From NCBI GenBank assembly GCA_022661535.1, contig JAKULF010000003.1, positions 5,766,001-5,830,000 of the forward strand: 64,000 nucleotides of DNA. The letters run 5' to 3'. Below, in pieces: positions 56,409 to 64,000 of the stretch. The DNA is from Eutypa lata (Eukaryota > Ascomycota > Sordariomycetes > Xylariales > Diatrypaceae). Made by a program: the position numbers and the translations under genes. The notes below the pieces were generated by a model, which worked only from the letters and a program-made list of their open reading frames with translations, was not told the origin of the DNA and ran no database searches. Each line of letters starts with the position of its first letter. The stretch's first letter is position 1.

Positions 56409-58057
56409 GTTAGACTCGGGTGACGACCAGCTTAGAAACAAAAGATTGACAATGGGGCAAGCCGGCTGAAGGAAGCAGCAGTACCTAGTAGAAGCTGAGG
56501 TGTGGGGGATGATGATCTATCTATCTGGATGGAGGGCAATATGTCGGGAACATACGCCCTTCTCTCAACCTACTCATATTCGTTTCATATACTATCGTGA
56601 ACCGGTCATGAGGCCCCGTCGGATGCGCTGGGAGATTACCTACAAGAAACTATCCACGATGCTCCAGGGGTTTGGATTCTGGCCTAGGACCTGGCCCGCA
56701 ATCTCCGTTAACGGATGTGCCACGCTCAACTACTGTTGACCTACCCAATGTGGAGCGGCTTTTTTTCTTTCTTTGTGCTCTACTTCTCTTGGGCACAAAA
56801 ATCCTCTCGAGGAAAAATTTCACCTTACCTTAATTCTTCTCCTTCCAAACCCCTGTATCTAGGTGTACACGCGTTCCAGAGCGCTCTAGGTGTTTCCCGT
56901 GGGGAGAAAAGAACCCATACAAACCCGGAAGGGTGTCCCCGGATTTCCCATACGATGCAGGTCTATGTTATGTTTTTAACTAGCTTGTGTGTCACCGCTG
57001 ATCTTGAACTACCGGGGAGCACGGACTTCACGATACTCCCAAGTCTTCACGATTTCGGCCCGTGCGTAACTGTTCCCCGTGGCCAGCGAAATGTCACCGA
57101 CTGGATCCAACAACTAATTACACCTAGAACGAGCTCGTTGCTGGTAGGGAATCTTTTTTTTTCTGGGCCACCCCGCATGTCAATAGTATGGCCGGACTTT
57201 TTCTGGTCACCAGATATCGCAATTTTTTGTGTGTCAGCGCATAAGCGCAAGCTCCGATGCGGTTTCGGATTTCTCACCCATCTCACGATACTCTCATTTA
57301 GGCAGTGAAATCACTCGGGAATCATATCCACATGGCCGAGTAAGACATATGAATAATATTCAAGCGTTTTCGGAGATGCTTTCTGTTGTCTTCATGGGGC
57401 CTGTTAGCGGTGTGCATGACCAATAGGTACAATATATCAAGCTACTGAACCTCTGTGGCCCCGACTATTACCACGATAAACCCGTACCTTTCCTTACTTA
57501 CACATTGCGTACAAAAACATTAGTCCCCAATTACTTAACATTGATGAGATATTGTTTGTTCCAAGACAGTATCTTAAAAGTCGTAATTCGGGGTTTGAAT
57601 AACAACACCAACAATAGGGTTGGGCTTTTGTATAACCATTAAGCCACCACTTATTTTCATATGGGAAAAGTAGACAGGTTCGAAAATTGAGGTTTGTTTT
57701 CAATATGGAGTACAGATCAATATATTTCAAATTGGTATTTCTTTCAAATCTGCCTTACCTATCTGTGAAGCATTCAGCAAGCAATAGTAAGGTGGAAAGG
57801 TATTAAAATGCTGGCGGCACTTGACAATATGAACAATACGATATTTATTAGCTACCTAGATTAACACAGAAGCCTAAACTGTAATAATAAACGGTGGCGC
57901 AGGTGTGCCAATTTTGATTATTCAGATGACCGATACCTACATAATTAGTAGGTAGGCACATCAAGGCAACGACTACTACGTCCTAAGGTACCTAGACAAA
58001 GAGAGGTACTATAAGATTAAATAACAAATTCCACTTTCAACAAATTGGAACCAACAA
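56409..58057. other. intergenic, no gene recognised
   Basis: 1.6 kb. One 197-codon forward frame from ATG 56715 lacks family resemblance and has no domain signs. TAGGTA words occur (GTACCTAGACAAAGAG at about 57988). The far end precedes the tRNA-like gene. Confidence 0.35.
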
Positions 58058-58175
58058 ACCTGGGTGGTGTAGTGGTCAGCACACTATGATATGCACGGCG
58101 TCCTGGGTCCTATGGATTGGAATTAAGTCCGAAGGTAATCATGGAGGTTCCCAGGTTCGAATCCTGGGCTGGGTC
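58058..58175 (+). tRNA. tRNA-like gene with a putative 44-nt intron, anticodon uncertain
   Basis: The D region TGGTGTAGTGGTCAGCACA and T region CCAGGTTCGAATCCTGG (stem 5+5, TTCGAAT loop) are typical. The D stem pairs GTGT/GCAC. The anticodon stem pairs 58084-58088 CTATG with 58140-58144 CATGG, enclosing a loop with T33 and an ATG at 58091-58093, plus about 44 bases of intron (58095-58138). The acceptor stem ACCTGGG/GCTGGGT pairs poorly (two wobbles, one mismatch). A T7 run at 58180 would stop RNA polymerase III. Anticodon ATG (His codons) is unusual for a eukaryotic tRNA, so either the fold is wrong or the gene is decayed. Confidence in a polymerase III tRNA-derived unit is moderate, in the identity low. 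Confidence 0.45.
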
Positions 58176-58630
58176 TTCTTTTTTTCTTTCTCTTTCTTTC
58201 CACCTTACTTACTTACCTTTTTTATATCTTCTTCTGCCACGGATTATCAATTAATAAAAATGCGATTATTAAATGTATCTATGTGTATTAATTACATACA
58301 TCAATCGAAAATCAATGGTGCAATGAGTGCATCCGACATGTTTATTTCAAACTACTTTCTAACGCTGCTGCTAGTAAACTACCTAGGATAGATAGACACA
58401 CTTGGTAATTTCCTTCACTAACTAACCACTCTCCTTCCCAACTTGCCATCTAATCTGTAGGTTATTTATTGTTTACTGTGAATCCATCAAACAGAACCAA
58501 TTTCCCCCAACCTTCCAGACTTGCAGGTGTTCTACAATTACAATTATCTCTCATCACTCACAATCGCTTGCATTTTAATTTGCGTCTGTATTTTTCTACA
58601 TTGTTACGATATCTTATTATATTTGGTAAC
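58176..58630. other. intergenic, leader of the zinc-binding protein gene
   Basis: The polymerase III T-run is followed by AT-rich sequence. No additional gene was recognised. Confidence 0.4.
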
Positions 58631-59331
58631 ATGCACTCGGCAGCCTCTCAAACCATGGAACACCCCACCGAACAACAGACTCCCTCCGAGGATGAATTGG
58701 ACCGCAAGAAGCCGTGGAGACGTGCAGTCAAGAGGAAGAGGGAAGACGCCGGCCGCCTAGGGGCAACGAAAGAGGCGAAGAAAACACGCCGAGTGAAAAA
58801 GCAGCAGCAGCAGCAGCGCGTCCAACTAGAGACTGAAAAACGCCAAGATCCCGCTACAGAAGCCCCAAGACGTCGAGATCCCGCTGCAGAGGCATTTATT
58901 GAGGAGTGCATGAAGGACAGGGTGGAGCGCAAGAAGAAGGCCAAGAGGGAGAGAGCCGAGATAAAGAGAGCCGAGAAGGCGAGGGCCCGACTGGAGAAGA
59001 AGATGAAGAAACACAATCCACCGAAAAAACTCCCGCTCCCCGTCCTCCCATCCGGGTGGTGCAGATGCAGCAAATGCGGACTGTCCTTCGATCCTAGCAT
59101 CCGTCGTGGCGAGTGCCGCATGAACATGTGTACGTCAAGCACATTATCTGATCCAAAATAAACTGTCACCGAATACTAATACAATACAATAATACAGACC
59201 ATCGCGGGCAGTTCCTCAGAGCAGAGGTCACCACCCTCCCTGCAACGAGGGGTGGTGATATCGAGTGCGAGATGAAGGAGATGTGGACCTGTTGCAAGAA
59301 GCACTCCGAGGAGGCTGTCGGCTGTTGTTAG
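58631..59331 (+). CDS. basic coiled-coil protein with C-terminal CxxC/CC zinc module
   Basis: Two exons (58631..59129, 59198..59331; intron GTACGT...ATACAG) give 210 residues. The first two thirds are highly charged and helical (RKKPWRRAVKRKRED; RVERKKKAKRERAEIKRAEK) with a short Gln run; the Lys/Arg clusters suggest nuclear or nucleolar location. The C-terminus reads LPSGWCRCSKCGLSFDPS, GECRMNMYHRGQF, then EMWTCCKKHSEEAVGCC. This matches a common fungal module: GWC.C..CGL..., GECr.H.G......, w.CC....e.GC. The Cys/His spacing suggests one or two zinc sites. Its function is unknown. The start at ATG 58631 is supported by the acidic/basic switch right after it. Confidence 0.8.
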
Positions 59332-59842
59332 GGAGAACATGTCGCCCCTTAGGTGTCCCGAGTCGTTCGGCGGATTTCTTCTGTGGTGTGTCTGCCTGTT
59401 TCGCCTTTCAAGAAGAAAAGGGATATGATTACGAGGACCTGTTGATTGTCGCATGAATTCAGCCAGGAAAAGGGGCTATGTTTAAATAGCACAAGTTTTC
59501 GTAATGATATCGTCCTACTACAAGCCGAGATAAAGGCTAATTGCCAACATAACTTAATTTACGATCTTGTACGCCATAAGACACCAAATCCTTCATTTAT
59601 AATTGTAAGAGTCTGTAAGTGGATTCAACTTTGGTGAAACTTGCTGGTGGGGGCTTGTGTACATGGCTTTCCTTTCAAACGTGCCCCCCGCATTGTGTGT
59701 GTATTGAAAGGTGTATGAGAAAGGCCGGAAGTTTTGAATTAGTGTAAACTTGAGGGTACGAAAGGTACGGGGTATTATTGCAACTGCATAGCCCAATTTA
59801 TATATATGTACCACATCTACTGAGATACCGTCACTGTATCTA
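59332..59842. other. convergent intergenic region
   Basis: About 0.5 kb between the ends of two convergent genes. AT-rich with no coding signal. Confidence 0.4.
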
Positions 59843-61801
59843 TCAGCAACGGAAGTATCTCTTCTCTACCCACCTATCTTCGAAATCGTTGGCGAAGTTG
59901 CCAACCACGATGGTGATCTCCGGGAACACCTTCGTCAGGCGGTGTAAGCCGACTTTGCCGGAAGAGTACGTGGCCACGACGATGCGATCTTGCGGGACGC
60001 CATGGTCTACGAGGACTTGGACGGCCATGAGCGCAGAACCTCCGCTAGACATCTGCGCATCAAGAAGCAGCACACTTTCATGAGTCTCAATATCTCTAGG
60101 CAGTTTCAGATAGTGGAGCTCGGGCTCTCCCGTCCGCAAGTTTGACTGAATCAAGAGACGGCCTGTCCGACAGTCCGGTATCACTCGCTTCAGGCCCGTC
60201 TCAAAAGCGGCGCCCCCGCGAAGAACGACGACTGCACTTACTTCGCCCTTGGCAGTGAGACCGTGGTACTTGTGGCCAGCCGGTGTTTCTACCGTCAATT
60301 CCTTGAAGTGGACGTTGTTTAAAGCCCTAAGATGGTGAGCATACGGAAGAAGTATGTAAGACTGGATAAGCAAACCTACTGCTCAATCAGTAGACAGGCA
60401 AACCTGTCAAAATAGAATCGGAAGTCTTCGCTACTGGTATCAATATCTTGGATCAAGGTGTTCATGCCCTTGATTTGCGGAGTTTCCTTGAGTATGATGA
60501 CTCGGTGCGAAAGGGGTTCCACGTCGTAGCCAAGCTCCAAGCTTTTTAGTGCCGCGCGATGATGTGTCGACTTCTCAAGCAGTTTTTTCTCAATATACTG
60601 AGTGACCATCGCTAACTTCATTAATGAATATGCTTTGACCACAGACGCTTGAACTCACTCATCGCCACCCGATTCTCTATTCCGCGAGGAACGATTATGT
60701 CTGACAGGTCAGTCGATTAGCCTACAGCAAAGACGGGGGTACTCTAGGACTTCGAAATCATGATAATTGATAGAATTGTTGGAAACGAATGATTACCTGC
60801 GTGGTTTCGCTGAGGTATGACATACTGGGCGATCGAATTAGCTAAGGTCTCTGGTGTAAGACTATAGGGACACCCACTTTCTCGTAGTTAGGTTTCACGA
60901 AGCCAAACCACTGCTTTATACATCCATCGACGGTTCGGCCGCGGTCACGTACATCTCGTAATACTAACGATCAATGCAATCAGTAGAGAGGATAGAGACT
61001 CATCGACATGCTTACTTACTCCTTCTCGACAGACAGGTGTCGGCATCCGCTTCGCAATATATCTATGTTTCAACTTCAGCCAAGGTGATGAAAAGGGGCT
61101 TAAGATGGGGCACATTTACCCTCATATCCATCAAGTCCATTACTCGCTGATCATATAGAGCAAAAATGCCTTCTAACACAAGGACATGCGGGGAGTATAT
61201 AGTAGTGGTTTCCTCCAAACGCTGATGCTTCTCGAAAGAATAGATAGGGATTTCGGTACGTTTTCTAGGATGATATGAAGCATCAGAGACGGATGTTCCA
61301 GTCTAATGCGATGCACACATTCAAAGGGAACCTAGGTGCGACAGGGATCAATACTAGACTTACCCTACCTTGAGGTCTCGGAGAGTTTGATACAAGGCGT
61401 CAAAATCTATTGCCTAGTGGGCCAATATTAACGAATGCCGCTCGCTGTATACTGTGGCAGTGGTGAAGAATACCTCGGGGGAATCAAAATCATATTCATT
61501 CAAGAATGCCTTTCTAGAAGCCTCCGCATCCAAGGGCTTATAATACGAATCCTGCAGGGAGTAAGCTACGAAGCAGGGAGTTTCTATGGGAGATACTACG
61601 TACCATGGACAGAATCACAACCCATGGTAGATTTAGCTTGCTCACTATGGCGTGAGAGAGTGTTGACTTCCCAGATCCAGAGCTCCCAGCAATGCCAATT
61701 ATGCTTAGGTCAGCCCATGGTGGACTGTAGTGGACACGCTTGGCGATGGTATCGGTACAAGTCTCGGATACGATAGTCGGTGCCCCAATACCAGTATTCA
61801 T
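59843..61801 (-). CDS. URK1: uridine kinase-uracil phosphoribosyltransferase
   Basis: A bifunctional-type pyrimidine salvage enzyme; cytosolic. The gene is split into about ten exons. Exon 1 (61801..61604) carries the P-loop DLSIIGIAGSSGSGKSTLSH, exon 2 (61551..61474) has DSYYKPLDAEASRKAFLNEY, and exon 3 (61414..61369) AIDFDALYQTLRDLK. Next come RTEIPIYSFEKHQRLEE, VLEGIFALYDQRVMDLMDM, IYCEADADTCLSRR, VRDRGRTVDGCIKQWFGFVK, YVIPQRNHADIIVPRGIENR, and the phosphoribosyltransferase half: VVVLRGGAAFETGLKRVI, LLLDAQMSSGGSALMAVQVL (PRPP site) and VVATYSSGKVGLHRL. The C-terminus is WVEKRYFRC. It phosphorylates uridine and cytidine; the second half resembles UPRT, though in yeast Urk1 that activity is not essential. 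The gene diverges from GID8. Confidence 0.92.
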
Positions 61802-62508
61802 GGTGATCTAAGTCTCTGAAGTATACAGAGAAAAAAGCTGACTAGATAGTAAATGCTAGATACTTAGGTAGGTCTTGGGTAGGTAGATAGGTTGTGAAAG
61901 AAGGCAAATTTATATAAGAAAGATAAGATATTTGGTCAATGGGGGGTCGTGGATGTCGCGTGCCTGCCAGAAGTGATCTAGTTAGGGTCCTGCGGGACAC
62001 ACCGACGGCCGAAGCCCAAAACAAGATAAAGACCTTGAAAATCTGCTGTCGCACAGTTCAAAAAGTAGCCAGTGAAGATATCTACCTACTCTTGCAATAT
62101 ATGATAGCTAAGATGTAAGTATATGAAGCTTACATGTGATAATTCCAGGGTCAGCAACTGGGTTCAGAAAGGAAGAATCGGATTACTCGATATCATCTTA
62201 TGTAGGTAGATCCAACCGACTTAAAAAAGTGGTTCCCGCTTAACTACGGGTGTAACCACAGATTCAGTTAATGCATATGGTCCGTGCTCAAGCTACTGTA
62301 CTAAGGCGGGTTGTTGCCTTGACTTGACGTCTGCATTTTTTTTCTTCTTCACACCCGATCCGAACTTTCCCACTTGTTCTTTCTCATTCCTCAGCCTCGA
62401 GGAAAGCTGCATAACCTCGCAATAAAAATCCAATGTAGCCCCCTTAACTCCCACCATCAATGCCAACCAGTTTAACATACCTCGTTTAACCATATTTGTG
62501 TACTGGGC
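61802..62508. promoter_or_regulatory. divergent promoter region URK1 / GID8
   Basis: 0.7 kb between divergent starts, with TAGGTAGGTCTTGGGTAGGTAG at about 61865. No coding signal was seen. Confidence 0.45.
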
Positions 62509-63809
62509 ATGTCCTCGTCAGATCATACTTTTGAGGATCAACTTCGACAAGCCTGCCATATCGAAGAGATTTTACTCGATCGCATGATGGTATGTATACT
62601 ATCAATAGCACCCTCCTGAGCTACCTTGGCTTCTCTACATAACCTACCTTTCCCCTCGGAGACTGATCATCAATTCTATAGACTTCTTCCACGTCCACAG
62701 CGACCCCTATGCGACACACATTTACGCATCAGGTCGAGAATGTGAAGGCGCCCAAAAGGTAAACCCTCCCATTTACTTTCAAGATCCAAGGTCTATCATG
62801 ATGTAATACACAATCAATGGGAATCTCTCTGAGCATCTCATGCGGAGAACGATTTATTTATCTTCATTATCTGAACACTTTAGGCCACTTGTTCTTAACA
62901 ATTTCCATTGCGAGATTTTAAATAACGGAGAACTAACATCGTAAGCAGTGACGTTAATGCCGTAGTATTGAACTACCTCACTCTCGCTGGCTATCCGAAT
63001 GCCGCTGCCAAATTTTGCACCGAAGCAAATCTAACTCCCCAACAACCCTACTCAGATATTGTAATTCGGCAGCGCATACAAATATCAATACATCATGGGG
63101 ATATTGAGGCCGCTATTGAGATTTTAAATGATCTTGACCCGTCTGTAAGTGCCAATATCTTCCTATACCAGTTGCACAATGCCAGCACAGCGCTATGATT
63201 AGAACTCGAGTTTTACATGCACCACTCTTATGGTCTTCGGATCGTTGATGAGAAACAACCACTATCGAAATGAGCCAACAATAATTCCTCGTATTGAATA
63301 TGCATCTCTCAGTAGAAACTGTTAGCTAACATCATGCATAGATCTTAGATGACGATGAGTCGCTGCATTTCGCACTTCTTCGTCTTCAACTGGTGGAGCT
63401 AATCAGAACATGTACGGCGACCCCGGGTGGTGATATCACCCCTGCCTTGGAGTTCGCTACCACAATGCTTGGTCCACGTGCTTCTCAAGATAGTCAATTC
63501 CTTGAAGACTTGGAGAAGACGATGACCCTTCTTGTCTTCCCACATGATAATCTTGACCCTTCCCTTGCTGCGCTGCTGCAACCTGGACTACGGAGAGAGG
63601 TCGCGGATCAAGTAAACAAGGTGGTCCTAGAGCGTCAAAATCATCGGAGAGACACCGCAGTTCACAACCTCCTGATGATGAGGGCTTGGTGCGAGAACAC
63701 TGTACGCAATGAGACGAAGAAAGACCTACCGGCTCGAATCGAGCTTGGCTTGGACGGTGATGATGACGACAAGCAAAATGGCCATGATGAGCCAATGGTC
63801 ACGACTTAG
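62509..63809 (+). CDS. GID8: GID complex subunit 8 (LisH-CTLH-CRA protein)
   Basis: Scaffold subunit of the GID/CTLH ubiquitin ligase, which in yeast marks gluconeogenic enzymes for degradation. Exons join in frame from ATG 62509 (MSSSDHTFEDQLRQACHIEE), through TSSTSTATPMRHTFTHQVEN, DVNAVVLNYLTLAGYPNAAA (LisH), KFCTEANLTPQQPYSDIVI, RQRIQISIHHGDIEAAIEIL (CTLH), ILDDDESLHFALLRLQLVEL, then the CRA part EFATTMLGPRASQDSQFLED and LLVFPHDNLDPSLAALLQP, and ends VNKVVLERQNHRRDTA... with an Asp-rich tail, TAG at 63807. The first exon could equally start at ATG 62584. The reading frame stays open for 59 codons after the TAG (63810-63998). Confidence 0.9.
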
Positions 63810-63998
63810 GATGATGATGATGAACCAGAGCATGGCGCTATAAAGCCGGTGGAGACGGCACAGGATGCTTCTCCTGGTCACGAATCAGATATGCAGTGGA
63901 GTTTTCAGCATTCTCGCTTATTTATCATCACGCTTGCGGATGGAAGCCGCATGTGGACGGTAACTGGTGTAGATGGAATTGATACTGGCTTCTTTTAA
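63810..63998 (+). other. open in-frame extension downstream of GID8 stop
   Basis: Immediately after the GID8 TAG the same frame reads DDDDEPEHGAIKPVETAQDA and continues to SFQHSRLFIITLADGSRMW and GFF, then TAA at the window's edge. No family is recognised. It could be an untranslated region, a read-through tail or the remnant of an older longer end. Confidence 0.3.
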
Positions 63999-64000
63999 AA

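Noticed and set aside
56715..57308. A 197-codon forward frame with an ATG start.
   Set aside because: No domain, no membrane or signal pattern that holds together, and no fungal family resemblance; length alone is weak evidence.

Overview
The window is nuclear DNA of a filamentous ascomycete (Pezizomycotina, most likely a Sordariomycete). Most genes are split by 46-120 nt GT-AG introns with CTAAC/CTGAC-like branch points. The families are typical of filamentous fungi: UstYa-like, PTH11/rhodopsin-domain and WSC proteins, EthD proteins, P450s, a fused uridine kinase-UPRT and an alternative NADH dehydrogenase. The genus cannot be read from the sequence. Exon boundaries below were assembled by eye from splice signals, reading frame and family resemblance.

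Layout. (1) 1-18.8 kb is an accessory region. It holds the 5' part of a UstYa-like oxidase gene cut by the left edge, a rhodopsin-domain membrane protein, a secreted glyoxalase-fold (VOC) protein, a class I glutamine amidotransferase, two truncated MFS transporter relics, two class I methyltransferases, a P450, an EthD-domain protein, a 0.6 kb inverted-repeat element, an O-methyltransferase relic and a third, meroterpenoid-type methyltransferase. It looks like a set of secondary-metabolite tailoring enzymes with no visible PKS, NRPS, terpene cyclase or RiPP precursor. (2) 20.9-38.3 kb is mostly a housekeeping block: a RING protein, external NADH dehydrogenase (EF-hand), NOP53, YPT6/Rab6, ribose-5-phosphate isomerase and the sulfite reductase beta subunit. 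(3) 39-51 kb is accessory again: a P450, a second rhodopsin-domain protein, a roughly 6 kb AT-rich desert holding a decayed OTT_1508-type deaminase gene, and a six-exon aquaporin with a degenerate first NPA box. (4) 52-56.4 kb carries a four-WSC-domain secreted protein, a small ABM-type monooxygenase and an adjacent MFS transporter. (5) 58-64 kb holds an intron-bearing tRNA-like gene, a zinc-binding basic protein, a uridine kinase-UPRT and, divergently, GID8.

How they fit together: the conserved genes serve respiration, ribosome assembly, Golgi traffic, pentose phosphate and sulfate assimilation, pyrimidine salvage and gluconeogenic enzyme turnover. The accessory genes serve secondary metabolism, surface sensing and transport. 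Decayed genes and the inverted-repeat element fall only in the accessory parts, the usual two-compartment pattern of fungal chromosomes.

The strongest leads are the backbone-less tailoring cluster with a UstYa-type gene beside it, the inverted-repeat element next to a decapitated O-methyltransferase, a GC-AG intron in YPT6, a 17-nt terminal coding exon in the NADH dehydrogenase, the odd NPA box of the aquaporin, and an in-frame open extension beyond the GID8 stop codon.
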